A stretch of DNA of 64,000 nt from Granulicella sp. S190 (lineage in GTDB: Bacteria; Acidobacteriota; Terriglobia; Terriglobales; Acidobacteriaceae): contig NZ_LMUD01000039.1 in the NCBI RefSeq assembly GCF_009766095.1, positions 98,762 to 162,761 of the forward strand, read 5' to 3'. Of this stretch, positions 16,849 to 25,499 are shown in pieces; position 1 is the first letter of the stretch, and every line of letters starts with the position of its first letter. Under the pieces are notes generated by a model. The model was not told the origin of the DNA. It was given only the letters and a program-made list of their open reading frames with translations, and ran no database searches. Position numbers and translations under genes: made by a program.

Positions 16849-17739
16849 CTAGAAGTGGTAGGCCACGCCTATTGAAACAATTGGATAGACGGGAACTTTC
16901 TTTAGATCTTCGTTGAGGATTTGGATCTCCTGTCTGAGGCTGGTCTGCGCCTCTGGGTTCTTCATAAAACTGACACAACCTTCACTTGTGCAGGCGGTTC
17001 CACTCAGATTGACGTCAATGGTGGCTGCCCCTGTATATGCGACTCCAAACTCAACGGGGACTGTGAGGTGATGATTGTCACGCGGCAGAGTATTCCCGAA
17101 GCCAAGCAACAGCATAGGTGAAAGATTATGCGGATAGATGACGGACATGGTGCCGTGAACAGGATCATCAACGCTATTGAGAAAGCTTTGGTCGCCGAGC
17201 GTAAAGTTCTTCCCTGCGGGGACCGTGGCAACCGATGACACGGTGTTTCGAGAATAAAGAACACCAGGACTGATGTGAAAGGTGTGACCTGTAGGAAACC
17301 AATCGAGAGTGGTCTGCGAGGATTTGAAGTGCAAACTTGCGTTGTAGTTCACCCCATCGATGCCAAAGGGGTAGGCGAAAGTTAAGTAGCTGATACCAGA
17401 ACGGATATTGAAGCATCGGAGTAGTGGTGTCGCCAGCTCTATGCCAGCTCCTAAAGTACTGCCTTTGACACTAACGGCTACTGTACGGAACGGGTTCTGT
17501 GACGGCAGTCTCTTTGCAGAATGAGTTGTCAGGCTGTTGCGTATCAACCCTTCATTACTGGATGAATCACGGGCTGACTTGGTAGGCTCTGAGATCGAGA
17601 GACTATTTGTGGTCGTGGGTATCGTGAGAGCGAGTTGCGGCGCTATTGAATCCGGCAATATCTGATCCTGCGCCTCGGCAGTAAAACCAAAAGATACTGA
17701 CAGCAGAAACAGTAGCGCGATAAGTTTTAGCTGCAGCAT
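16849..17739 (-). CDS. Predicted outer-membrane beta-barrel or secreted protein, unknown
   Basis: From ATG 17739 the 296-residue protein starts with a signal peptide (MLQLKLIALLFLLSVSFGF, then TAEAQ) and continues with about 70 residues of Ser/Thr-rich linker and a strand-rich region (VAVSVKGSTLGAGIELATPLL, NIRSGISYLTFAYPFGIDGV, TVPVEFGVAYTGAATIDVNLSG). The C-terminal VSIGVAYHF ends in an aromatic, as in proteins assembled by BAM. I do not recognise a named family. It lies on the minus strand between rimM and trmD, convergent with rimM (33-bp gap) and divergent from trmD (163-bp gap), so it breaks a normally continuous operon. An upstream ATG at 17796 would put 19 residues ahead of the signal peptide. 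Confidence 0.65.
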   Translation of the reverse strand: MLQLKLIALLFLLSVSFGFTAEAQDQILPDSIAPQLALTIPTTTNSLSISEPTKSARDSSSNEGLIRNSLTTHSAKRLPSQNPFRTVAVSVKGSTLGAGIELATPLLRCFNIRSGISYLTFAYPFGIDGVNYNASLHFKSSQTTLDWFPTGHTFHISPGVLYSRNTVSSVATVPAGKNFTLGDQSFLNSVDDPVHGTMSVIYPHNLSPMLLLGFGNTLPRDNHHLTVPVEFGVAYTGAATIDVNLSGTACTSEGCVSFMKNPEAQTSLRQEIQILNEDLKKVPVYPIVSIGVAYHF

Positions 17740-17902
17740 ATCAAGGCTCTTGCGGCCTGCCGCGATGATCTGAAAGACGATAGATACACTGGTCATCCCT
17801 GTAAGATTTTCGTTTGAAATCAGTCTGGTGGTTCTACAACTTCCAAGTGATATGGTGCAATCTGGAAGTCATAAACAACCGACCGCACCTCACTTATCGT
17901 CT

Positions 17903-18718
17903 ATGCGTTTTGATATCATCACGATCTTTCCCGACTTTTTCTCAGGTCCCTTTGACTTTGGGATTCTTAAACGCGCCCGTATTGCAGGTCTTGTCGATAT
18001 TGCTACTTATGACTTGCGCAGCTTCACGCACGACCGCCATCGAACGGTAGACGACCGCCCGTTTGGCGGAGGTGAAGGCATGGTGCTAAAGGCGCAACCA
18101 ATCTATGAAGCAATGCAGTCAATAAATGTTTCTCCGAAAGAATCGCGAGAAAGACAGAAGGAGACGGTGATTCTTTTGTCAGCTCAAGGACAGCCATTTA
18201 CTCAATCGTTGGCTCATGAGTTATCTAAGACGGAGAGAGTTATCATTTTGTGCGGACGCTATGAAGGAATCGACGAGCGGGTCAATGAACTTCTGTGTGA
18301 CCGCGAAGTTTCGATTGGAGATTACGTCTTATCAGGTGGAGAGCTTGCAGCGGCAGTAATTGTGGATGCCGTGGTTCGACTGCTGCCCGGGGCGCTTGGG
18401 AATCCCGACTCTTCGCGATTCGAAAGCTTTGGCGCAAAGGAGGTCCACTCCGAAAGTGTTGACCGCGCTGGGGCACCGCGATCAACTTATGGAGCAGGAG
18501 GATTGTTGGACTATCCCCATTACACGCGACCCGCTGATTTCTTGGGAATGACAATTCCGGAGGCATTAGCTGGAGGTAACCACGAGACAATCCGGCGGTG
18601 GCGTCGCAGAATGGCGTTGAAGAAGACTCTTCAAAACCGCCCTGATCTGTTAGAGAGGATCGAGATCACCGACGAAGACCGGGAAATTCTTGCGGAGTTG
18701 CGCGAATGCGGAGAATAA
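17903..18718 (+). CDS. trmD: tRNA (guanine-N1-)-methyltransferase TrmD
   Basis: The 271-residue SPOUT methyltransferase adds a methyl to N1 of G37 in tRNAs that read CNN codons, which prevents frameshifting. Motifs: MRFDIITIFPDFFSGPFDFGILKRAR at the start, YDLRSFTHDRHRTVDDRPFGGGEGMVLK, VILLSAQGQPFTQSLA, the trefoil-knot SAM site IILCGRYEGIDERVNE and EVSIGDYVLSGGELAAAVIVDAVVRLLPG, and YTRPADFLGMTIPEALAGGNHETIRRWRR. The start at 17903 gives the family N-terminus; ATG 17828 would add 25 unrelated residues. It belongs to the rpsP-khpA-rimM-trmD-rplS group but here has its own upstream region because of the antisense gene before it. Confidence 0.97.
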   Translation: MRFDIITIFPDFFSGPFDFGILKRARIAGLVDIATYDLRSFTHDRHRTVDDRPFGGGEGMVLKAQPIYEAMQSINVSPKESRERQKETVILLSAQGQPFTQSLAHELSKTERVIILCGRYEGIDERVNELLCDREVSIGDYVLSGGELAAAVIVDAVVRLLPGALGNPDSSRFESFGAKEVHSESVDRAGAPRSTYGAGGLLDYPHYTRPADFLGMTIPEALAGGNHETIRRWRRRMALKKTLQNRPDLLERIEITDEDREILAELRECGE

Positions 18719-18818
18719 TAAGATTAGGCTAGTTAACGGGTTTCTGGCCTGCGATTCCTCCGGAAAGTGAAGATTTCGTGTACACTAAAGGTCGAGTCCA
18801 ACATAGGAAAGTTGTGTC

Positions 18819-19181
18819 ATGTCCATTCATCCCATTATGCAGAAACTGGCCGCTAAATTAGAGCGGACCGATCTACCCGCGTTCGCCCCTGGCGATACAG
18901 TTCGAGTTCAAGTAAAGATTCGTGAAGGCGAGAAAGAGCGTCTGCAGGCTTTTGAAGGCATGGTGATAGCGTGCCGTAAGGGAGCGCAGGGATCCTTCAC
19001 TGTTCGAAAGATGAGCTTCGGCCAAGGCGTCGAGCGTATCTTTCCATACAACTCTAAGGTTGTCGACAAAGTGGAAAAGGTACGTTCCTACGAGGTTCGT
19101 CGTTCGAAGCTATTCTACCTCCGTGGTCTGCGAGGCAAGGCCGCTCGTCTGCGCGAGGTTGAGCGCGCCACCACGAAGTAA
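18819..19181 (+). CDS. rplS: 50S ribosomal protein L19
   Basis: The 120-residue protein has the L19 signature: [63 protein letters not shown] and [21 protein letters not shown]19 sits at the subunit interface of the ribosome. It follows trmD by 100 bp in the same direction, and a perfect terminator-like hairpin lies 24 bp after its stop, so it probably ends the main transcript of the operon. Confidence 0.98.
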   Translation: MSIHPIMQKLAAKLERTDLPAFAPGDTVRVQVKIREGEKERLQAFEGMVIACRKGAQGSFTVRKMSFGQGVERIFPYNSKVVDKVEKVRSYEVRRSKLFYLRGLRGKAARLREVERATTK

Positions 19182-19204
19182 GCATTCTGTTCCTGTTTTC
19201 CACT

Positions 19205-19230
19205 AAAGCCACGACTTCGGTCGTGGCTTT
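19205..19230 (+). terminator. Rho-independent terminator after rplS
   Basis: AAAGCCACGAC (19205-19215) and GTCGTGGCTTT (19220-19230) form a perfect 11-bp stem closed by the very stable TTCG tetraloop, ending in TTT. It lies 24 bp past the rplS stop and just before rnhB, so rnhB is probably expressed by read-through or its own promoter. Confidence 0.88.
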
Positions 19231-19267
19231 GCTTTGCCTGATGGTTATACACTCAGGCTTGAAGAGC

Positions 19268-20044
19268 ATGGCTTCGACTCCCTCCATACGTGCGACCCGT
19301 AAGGTTACAGCAGCTACAGCAAAACAACGCATGCTCAAGCAACTGGTGTGCAGCGACGCGCCAGAGCAAGCTCTGCGGTATCACGGATTTCAACGGATCG
19401 CGGGAGTAGACGAAGTAGGTCGAGGTGCATTGTTTGGCCCCGTAGTTGCCGCCGCAGTGATTCTACCCAAGTCTTTGGAGGAGTTATCGAACGCAGGTCT
19501 GAAAGATTCGAAACAGATGACTCGGGAGGAGCGAGAGTCGCTCAACCAGCAGATACGCGCGATGGCAATGGCAGTGTGCGTAGCCGAAGTCGACGCAGAG
19601 ACGATCGACCGCATAAATATCTATCAGGCAACTCGCCTGGCAATGCTCGCAGCGGTGCAGGGGTTGACGGTTGCTCCAGATCATTTGTTGATCGATGCCA
19701 TGATACTCGATCATCCTTGCCGGCAAACAAAGCTTATCTACGGAGATGCCCTGAGTCTTTCTATTGCGGCTGCTTCCGTCATCGCGAAGGTACATCGCGA
19801 TGCATTGATGAGAGAGCTGGACGCAATTCATCCTGGATACGGGCTGGCATCGCATAAAGGATATGGAACCCCGGAACATCGGCGAGCGCTGGCGGAAATA
19901 GGACCGTGTGCGCTGCATCGTAGGAGTTTTGCGCCAGTTCGCGGAGTTGATCCTGAAGCAGCACTTGAGCAGGTTATAAGCGCTGAACTTCTATTTGAAG
20001 ATGCAGATCTGGACGCGAACTTAAAGCAAGCTGAGTGGGCATGA
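19268..20044 (+). CDS. rnhB: Ribonuclease HII
   Basis: About 258 residues. RNase HII removes RNA from RNA/DNA hybrids and single ribonucleotides from DNA. The catalytic motif IAGVDEVGRGALFGPVVAAAV holds the first Asp and Glu, LIDAMILDHP the next Asp and IAAASVIAKVHRDALM the last; GYGLASHKGYGTPEHRRAL and ALHRRSFAPVR are also typical. The N-terminal about 35 residues before RYHGFQRIAGVDE are not conserved and basic. Alternative starts are ATG 19223 and ATG 19331; 19268 follows a short purine-rich AAGAG. It follows rplS across a terminator and is convergent with the DUF2235 gene, whose stop lies 45 bp away. Confidence 0.93.
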   Translation: MASTPSIRATRKVTAATAKQRMLKQLVCSDAPEQALRYHGFQRIAGVDEVGRGALFGPVVAAAVILPKSLEELSNAGLKDSKQMTREERESLNQQIRAMAMAVCVAEVDAETIDRINIYQATRLAMLAAVQGLTVAPDHLLIDAMILDHPCRQTKLIYGDALSLSIAAASVIAKVHRDALMRELDAIHPGYGLASHKGYGTPEHRRALAEIGPCALHRRSFAPVRGVDPEAALEQVISAELLFEDADLDANLKQAEWA

Positions 20045-20089
20045 AGTTCGTTCCGTGCGTTGCCCCCAGACTGTCTGATAAAGAGCCAA

Positions 20090-21238
20090 TCAAGGGTGAG
20101 CTTGCGGGAAGCCGCAAGGGCTATCAGGCTCGGCGTTACTTTTCCAATCAGGATTTGTCTCCCAGTCGCTCGGCAGATTAGGCGGTCTATAGGTTGGGTC
20201 GACGGCCAGTTTCTTCCAAACAGTTTCGTGAACATTGGAGTTAGGCGGAATTGATCGAGAGGCTCCAAGCGGGATTCGCCACTTCTTTCTTTGAGTCTTT
20301 GCGTCATAATACGAGTGCGGGAAAATCTCTAGAATCCACCACGGCAGAGTGAGTGAATTATGTTCGCGCTGGGCCGGATTTGGGGGAATCTCCGATGTGT
20401 TGGGGGTCCTGGAAAGAATTTGATTCGCGTGATCGGGATTAACGAGCAATCCCAGTGAGATGGCTTCACAAAGCATCCACTGCAAAGTGATCTGTGAGAG
20501 ACCAGCCTCGGCACTGGGGTAGGAGCCTCCGATATCGGAGTGCACACCCGAGAACCATACCTGCTTGATGCTCTGACCGGGAAAGGGTGTTCCCCACAAA
20601 TTACTTTGGAAGTAGCAACGGCGCTCGTCGATAGAGATGGCGTGCCGTCCATTGAGCATGTCTGGATTGCGTCCAGTGTAGGGAAGCTTCAGAGGGTCCC
20701 ATATCCAGCCGACGGAGCTGACCGTATCCCACACCCCGACTAGGTGCAAAGGACAAGGTCGGCAGAAAGTCGCTTTGAATCCTTCTGCTACGAGAAAGGT
20801 ATGAGTCATACCGTCGGCTTTACGACTTCGTTTGGCGTACATCTTTACGACGTAGGGAATAAGACCGTCATTGCCAGGACAGAGGAGACCGAACATTTGA
20901 AGGACACCTGCGATGGCGCGGGCAGTATATGCTCCTCGACTGAATCCGAAGAGAAACACGGCATCTCCCTGTTCATAGACGTCCATCAGATAGCGATAAG
21001 CATCGGCGACATTGGCCAGAAGACCCGCACCGAAGGCAAGGCCTGCAACAATGGACACGGCCGCACTCAGCTTGTTAGTCGAGGTAGGAGAACCTTCGGT
21101 TCCGACGCCGGGATGATAGTAGCCAACCTGACGCTTACCGTCGATCAGGAGAGCCTGGTAGAGCTTGACTACATTGGAGTTGTTATCGCCGTAGGCATTG
21201 CCGGTGCCGTCACAGCAGATGACGATATTCTTCGCCAT
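20090..21238 (-). CDS. DUF2235 domain alpha/beta hydrolase
   Basis: The 382-residue protein starts MAKNIVICCDGTGNAYGDNNSNVVKLYQAL, the hallmark opening of DUF2235, and has the nucleophile elbow FLFGFSRGAYTARAIAGVL, then LVGVWDTVSSVG and QVWFSGVHSDIGGSY with the candidate catalytic Asp/His. DUF2235 proteins are alpha/beta hydrolases; several are type VI secretion phospholipase effectors (Tle1), others are housekeeping proteins of unknown substrate. There is no VgrG, PAAR or other secretion gene near it and no signal peptide, so an effector role is not supported. The ATG at 21238 has AGGAGC seven bases upstream; the frame extends further upstream without sense. It is divergent from pdxH. Confidence 0.85.
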   Translation of the reverse strand: MAKNIVICCDGTGNAYGDNNSNVVKLYQALLIDGKRQVGYYHPGVGTEGSPTSTNKLSAAVSIVAGLAFGAGLLANVADAYRYLMDVYEQGDAVFLFGFSRGAYTARAIAGVLQMFGLLCPGNDGLIPYVVKMYAKRSRKADGMTHTFLVAEGFKATFCRPCPLHLVGVWDTVSSVGWIWDPLKLPYTGRNPDMLNGRHAISIDERRCYFQSNLWGTPFPGQSIKQVWFSGVHSDIGGSYPSAEAGLSQITLQWMLCEAISLGLLVNPDHANQILSRTPNTSEIPPNPAQREHNSLTLPWWILEIFPHSYYDAKTQRKKWRIPLGASRSIPPNSNVHETVWKKLAVDPTYRPPNLPSDWETNPDWKSNAEPDSPCGFPQAHP

Positions 21239-21422
21239 GCAATATGCTCCTGATTGTTGGTGACACGAATGATATGTGGCGAAGTGGTGAGAAAGAAAGA
21301 CATTTGTGACAGTAACCTCTAAAAGAAGAACTGTTTCACGCTTTGCACTTGCTGAGAGCATGCAGAGACATTGAATCGACCGGCTGGCTACGTCTCTAAA
21401 CTTGAATCGGATTGAGGCTTTG

Positions 21423-22019
21423 ATGAGTGAAATTGACGTTGACGATGCGGTTGATCCGATAGCACTTTTCAGGCTGTGGATGAAAGACGCGGACGAGAGA
21501 GAGATAAACGATCCGAATGCGGTGGCGTTAGCTACGGCTACCCGTGAGGGGGTGCCGAGTGTGCGCATGGTGCTGATGAAACGTCTTGATACCCAGGGGT
21601 TCTGCTTCTACACGAATGCAGAGAGTCAGAAGGGGACGGAGTTGGCGGAGAATCTCAAGGCTGCGATGTGCTTTCACTGGAAGTCGTTGCGGCGGCAGGT
21701 GCGGGTTGTGGGGAGCGTGGTGCAGTTGCCCCCAGAGGATGCAGATGAGTACTTTCATAGCCGGTCAAGACTGAGCCAGCTCGGTGCAGCTGCCTCACAG
21801 CAGAGTCGCGTCGTGGCCTCGCGGGAGGTGCTTGTGAGTCGCGTAAAGGAGCTGGAGCGCGAGTTTCCGGGAGAGATTCCTCGACCGGATTACTGGCGAG
21901 GTTACGTTCTTCGACCAGAGCAGATCGAGTTCTGGAAGGACGGTGAAGGGCGGTTGCACGACCGTTTTTTGTTTACGCGAGTCGGCGATGGGTGGAGCAA
22001 AGAACGACTGTTTCCGTAG
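21423..22019 (+). CDS. pdxH: Pyridoxamine 5'-phosphate oxidase
   Basis: The 198-residue FMN enzyme oxidises pyridoxine or pyridoxamine 5'-phosphate to pyridoxal phosphate. Motifs: PNAVALATATREGVPSVRMVLMKRLDTQGFCFYTN (FMN binding), KGTELAENLKAAMCFHWKSLRRQVRVVG, FHSRSRLSQLGAAASQQSRV and the C-terminal PRPDYWRGYVLRPEQIEFWKDGEGRLHDR with the R-x-R end region. The length is normal. The ATG at 21423 is preferred over a TTG at 21402. It stands alone: divergent from DUF2235 and convergent with the DUF1800 gene (11-bp gap). Confidence 0.96.
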   Translation: MSEIDVDDAVDPIALFRLWMKDADEREINDPNAVALATATREGVPSVRMVLMKRLDTQGFCFYTNAESQKGTELAENLKAAMCFHWKSLRRQVRVVGSVVQLPPEDADEYFHSRSRLSQLGAAASQQSRVVASREVLVSRVKELEREFPGEIPRPDYWRGYVLRPEQIEFWKDGEGRLHDRFLFTRVGDGWSKERLFP

Positions 22020-22030
22020 TATCCAGCTCC

Positions 22031-24121
22031 TCAGCGGAGTTGAAACTCGGGGCTGCCCATTACCAGCGCTGTGAGGAGGTTGAGGGTATCTGTGGAGTTG
22101 GTGGTGGGGATTTCAGTAATTTGTTTGTGGATCAATTGATTGGTTTGAGTCGATACCTCGCCGTCAATCAGCGTTGATTCGAGGACATGGAGGGCTATGT
22201 CCTGGCCGTTCCCATCGGGTGCTGGGCTGGGGTTGGTGTTTAGTTCAGAGGTGAGGAGTGCCTCGGAGAACTTTGCCCTGTTGGATTTTTCTTTCTCGGA
22301 CATTTGTTGGGCTGATGGGTTGGATGGCTGGGCCATCAGGCCCAGCGCGAGGACGTGGGCGGAGTCGAACTTCTGGTTGGCGAACTTGCTGCCGGTGAGG
22401 GCATAGGCAAAGTTGAGGCGGTCAACGAGGGCGGTGGAGTTCATCCACTGGTCTGCGGTGATGTAGTAGCCGGTGGGGGGTAGCGCGTAGTAGAGAGGCA
22501 TCCCCATCGTCTTCAGGGTGTTGACCAGAGCGCCTGGATTGACGGGGTCTGTGGCGGTGGTGCGGAAGGCGGAGGCTACGAACTCCATCGGCGTCTTGAC
22601 CTTGTTCCGGAAGTATCTCGTGGAGTTGAACTCCGGGGATTGAACGAGGAGGCGAAGGATGGCTTTGATGTCTCCGTCGGTGGAGAGATAGGTCGCGGCC
22701 ATGCGGTCGACCAGGGCGGGCGGCGGCTGATCAGCGACGAATCGCTGGGCCAATTTGTAACTGATGAAGTGCGCGGTGTGCGGGTCGGCAGCGAGGAGGG
22801 TCAGGGCTTCGATTCCCTCTTTCATGCCTGCCTGCTGGGCTGCCGGAGTGTTTGGGGGGAGGGTGGGGTCGGAGGAGATGGTGTGGCCAAGCCACCTCTT
22901 GGGGCCGGGTTCGTGTTTCTTGTTGTCGTAGAGGAAGGGGCCCCCCTGGTTGGGGCGGTCGACGGTCCAGCCGGTGAGGATGGAGGAGAGTGCGGTGACG
23001 TCAGCCTGGGTGTAGCCGCCGTTGACGCCTACGGTGTGAAGCTCCATGACTTCCCTGCCGTAGTTCTCGTTGAGGCCCTTGTTGCCCCTCTTCGAGTTGG
23101 GGTTGGCGGGGTTGACTCCGTTGGCCTGAGAGTCAGGGCCGATGGAGAGCCAGTTGTCGAGGTAGACCATCATGGCTGGGCTGGTGGCCGTGGCCAGCAG
23201 TAGCTCGCGGAACTTGCCGAGGGCGTGTTTGCGGATGACATCGCGCTCGTAGCTGGTGGTGTACCAGTTGTCGGAGTCTTTGCCGAGGAAGATGTTGAAG
23301 TGATTGAACCAGAAGTCGGTCATGACCTCCTGGAGCTGACGCTCGCTGAGGATGGCCCGGAGCACCTTAGCCTGGGCTAGCTCGCTGGCAATGTTGTAGG
23401 TGGCGCCGACGTTGGCGGCCATGCCGTTGAAGATCTCACGCTCGCGAGGGTTGAAGTCGGCGAGGAGGAGATTTTTCTGGTCGCCTGCCACGTAGGTGGT
23501 GAAGGCGATGCGGTCGGGTACCGGGAGCTTGATGAGCGCGGCCATTCGCTGGTCTTTCGGGAGGGAGAAGAGGTCTCCCGCGATGCGGGCGGCGGTGGCC
23601 TGGTCGGTCTTCTTCTGCGCGGCGGCTTCGGCGTCGGTGGGGGGAGTGAGTTCGGGCTGGCCATTGGCGTTGATCTTCTTCGCTTCGACGTCTTTTTTGT
23701 ACTTATTGACCTGGACCTCGTACATGGCTAGGAGGAGGGGGTCGGTGGGGTAGGGGTGCTTGCCTTCGGCTACTTGCTGGATGGTGAAGCGGTCGGGAAA
23801 GAGTTGGAGGGCCTGGTCTGGCGGCAGGTTGAGAGTGGTGTAGGTGGCGAGGCGGTGGTCGAGGGCGGCGTCGGGGATGGTGGCGGGGTTGAGCTGCTGC
23901 TCGAACCATTTCTCCGAGGTGAGGGTGAGGATTTTTTCGAGATCGCCGGGGCGGGGGCCGAAGGTGAAGCGGTTGAGGAGCTGCTGCGCTCTCTGTTGTT
24001 CGGTGAGAGGCACCAGCGGAGCCGACTTTGCTGGCTTGGGTTTGCTGGGCTTCGGTTTTTGCTGGGCGAACAGGGGCGCTGCGATCAATAAAACGATGAG
24101 AGTTGCTACGAGCCTTCGCAT
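22031..24121 (-). CDS. DUF1800 domain secreted protein
   Basis: The 696-residue protein has a signal peptide (MRRLVATLIVLLIAAPLFA) and a Lys/Pro-rich linker (QKPKPSKPKPAKSAP), followed by the DUF1800 domain: LLNRFTFGPRPGDLEKIL, DFWFNHFNIFLGKDSDNWYTTSYERDVIRKHALGKFRELLLATA, MMVYLDNWLSIGPDSQ, NENYGREVMELHTVGVNGGYTQADV, GWTVDRPN and the C-terminal VLALGLMAQPSNP region. The function of DUF1800 is unknown; in many genomes it is followed by a DUF1501 gene. Here the gene downstream is the convergent pdxH, and upstream is 561 bp without a gene, so the usual partner is missing locally. A hydrophilic insertion of about 40 residues (KKDVEAKKINANGQPELTPPTDAEAAAQKK pattern) lies near residue 155. Confidence 0.88.
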   Translation of the reverse strand: MRRLVATLIVLLIAAPLFAQQKPKPSKPKPAKSAPLVPLTEQQRAQQLLNRFTFGPRPGDLEKILTLTSEKWFEQQLNPATIPDAALDHRLATYTTLNLPPDQALQLFPDRFTIQQVAEGKHPYPTDPLLLAMYEVQVNKYKKDVEAKKINANGQPELTPPTDAEAAAQKKTDQATAARIAGDLFSLPKDQRMAALIKLPVPDRIAFTTYVAGDQKNLLLADFNPREREIFNGMAANVGATYNIASELAQAKVLRAILSERQLQEVMTDFWFNHFNIFLGKDSDNWYTTSYERDVIRKHALGKFRELLLATATSPAMMVYLDNWLSIGPDSQANGVNPANPNSKRGNKGLNENYGREVMELHTVGVNGGYTQADVTALSSILTGWTVDRPNQGGPFLYDNKKHEPGPKRWLGHTISSDPTLPPNTPAAQQAGMKEGIEALTLLAADPHTAHFISYKLAQRFVADQPPPALVDRMAATYLSTDGDIKAILRLLVQSPEFNSTRYFRNKVKTPMEFVASAFRTTATDPVNPGALVNTLKTMGMPLYYALPPTGYYITADQWMNSTALVDRLNFAYALTGSKFANQKFDSAHVLALGLMAQPSNPSAQQMSEKEKSNRAKFSEALLTSELNTNPSPAPDGNGQDIALHVLESTLIDGEVSTQTNQLIHKQITEIPTTNSTDTLNLLTALVMGSPEFQLR

Positions 24122-24682
24122 GGACGCCTCTGGTGGGTTAGACCTGAGTTCGGGTGGTGAAGTTGCGTTTCGGGTTTTGGGGTACCCCCCTCCTCCTCCG
24201 CGGGGTATCTTGGGCGCAAGTCTATTGGATGGAGTGGTTTACAGGGGGTGAGTGGCTGTAAAATATTCCATCCAAATGAGTTACGCGCAAAATACTTGTT
24301 ATGAGTGAGTTAGCGAGTGTTCGGGTCTGCCGTGTTTTTTATGCTCTGTCTTCTAAGTATAGAAGTTGACGGTGAACTGATGCGCCACGCGAATATGCTG
24401 GATTGGCGCGGGTTTCGAGTGGACTGATGCTTGACAGGTTTGTTGGGCGACACGGGCTTCTGATGTCGTCGTTTTGTGGTGCCTGGGTGGTTCCCTAGTG
24501 CAAATATGCGGTCGTTCGCTCGGGACGGTCGCTGGAGTGGGCTTCGTTCTATCGGGATGCCAGGAATAGAAACAGCAGATTCCTCCCCTTCGCTGCGGAA
24601 TGACAGACGAAACAGACTACGGCAACAACCTGATGCCGAGATTCTTCGCTTCGCTCAAAGTGACTAGCGGGAACGATATGAG
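24122..24682. other. 561-bp gene-free stretch containing dispersed-repeat modules
   Basis: No frame looks coding. The segment near 24379-24440 (GCGCCACGCGAATATGCTG... to ...TGCTTGACAGG) parallels the one near 10731-10788, and 24571-24614 (gattcctccccttcgctgcgg then aatgacag) parallels 10872-10891. A further copy of the last type (gattcttcgcttcgctcaaag, then tgac) follows at 24641. These look like pieces of a short interspersed intergenic repeat. Confidence 0.45.
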
Positions 24683-25393
24683 CTAGGCGGAGCTGGGGCG
24701 CGCGGGGATTGGTGCGGGCTTTTTGAGGCGCTTCATCGCGGTATAGGCTACGCGGGCCAGCAGGAGGATGACGAGAACTACCGTGTCCTTCCATGGGGCG
24801 TTGTTGCCTTTTTTGACCAGCCACCAGAAATGGATGACTCCAGCAATACCGGCGAGGTAGACAAGGCGGTGGAGGCGCTGCCAGTTTTTGCCGCCCATGG
24901 CTCGCATGATGAAGGCTGGCGAGGTGCAGGCGAGTGCGAGGAGGAGAAGCCACGCGAAGAGACCAACCTGGATGAAGCGACGCTTGAGGAGGTCGTCGAG
25001 CATGTGTGGCCATACGAGCCTCCATTGGGTGACGAGGGCGCCCGGGTGGCCTGCGCGGAGGCCTGTGAGGGCTGTCTGTACGTCGTAGCCGGAGAAGAGG
25101 AAGATGTAGGTCGCAAGATGCAGGGTGGCGTAAAAGAAGGCATAGAGGCCGAGAAGGCGGCGAAGGCGGATGAGGAAGCCGAGGCTGGTGGCGAGGCGGC
25201 GTATGGGGGTGATGGCGAGCGAGGTGAAGAGGAGGTAGAGGGTCCAGTCGCCAGTGAAGTGGGTGATGTAGTTGACAGGGTCGGCGTTGAGGGCGAGGCC
25301 GCCTGAGGTGTAGAAGTGCCAGAGCCAGGCGATGGGAGCGAGGCAGAGGAGGTGGAGCAGGACTTTGAGGGCGATGATGGCGCGCTTGGACAT
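24683..25393 (-). CDS. msrQ: MsrQ heme-binding membrane subunit of the MsrPQ methionine sulfoxide reductase
   Basis: The 236-residue protein has about six membrane helices and reads like the YedZ/MsrQ family: ITHFTGDWTLYLLFTSLAITPIRRL, LRRLLGLYAFFYATLHLATYIFL (a His heme ligand), FAWLLLLALACTSPAFIMRAMGGKNWQRLHRLVYLAGIAGVIHFWWLVKKG (two further His). MsrQ passes electrons from the quinone pool or flavin to periplasmic MsrP, which repairs oxidised methionines in envelope proteins. The C-terminus is a short KKPAPIPARPSSA tail. Its partner msrP lies at 26301-27296 on the same strand, but a DUF1275 gene on the opposite strand separates them, so the pair cannot be a simple two-gene operon here. Confidence 0.9.
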   Translation of the reverse strand: MSKRAIIALKVLLHLLCLAPIAWLWHFYTSGGLALNADPVNYITHFTGDWTLYLLFTSLAITPIRRLATSLGFLIRLRRLLGLYAFFYATLHLATYIFLFSGYDVQTALTGLRAGHPGALVTQWRLVWPHMLDDLLKRRFIQVGLFAWLLLLALACTSPAFIMRAMGGKNWQRLHRLVYLAGIAGVIHFWWLVKKGNNAPWKDTVVLVILLLARVAYTAMKRLKKPAPIPARPSSA

Positions 25394-25499
25394 TCGGTGG
25401 AGTTAGTTTAGCTTGCGGCTGCTGGGATGAGACGCACGGAGGAGATTTGAGTTACAGCGGTGGTTCTGAGTGGGGTTGGTGGGTGAGGGAAACTTTGCG

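Noticed and set aside
20090-21238. DUF2235 protein as a type VI secretion effector
   Set aside because: No VgrG, PAAR, chaperone or immunity gene adjoins and there is no signal or secretion domain; pdxH and rnhB are the neighbours.
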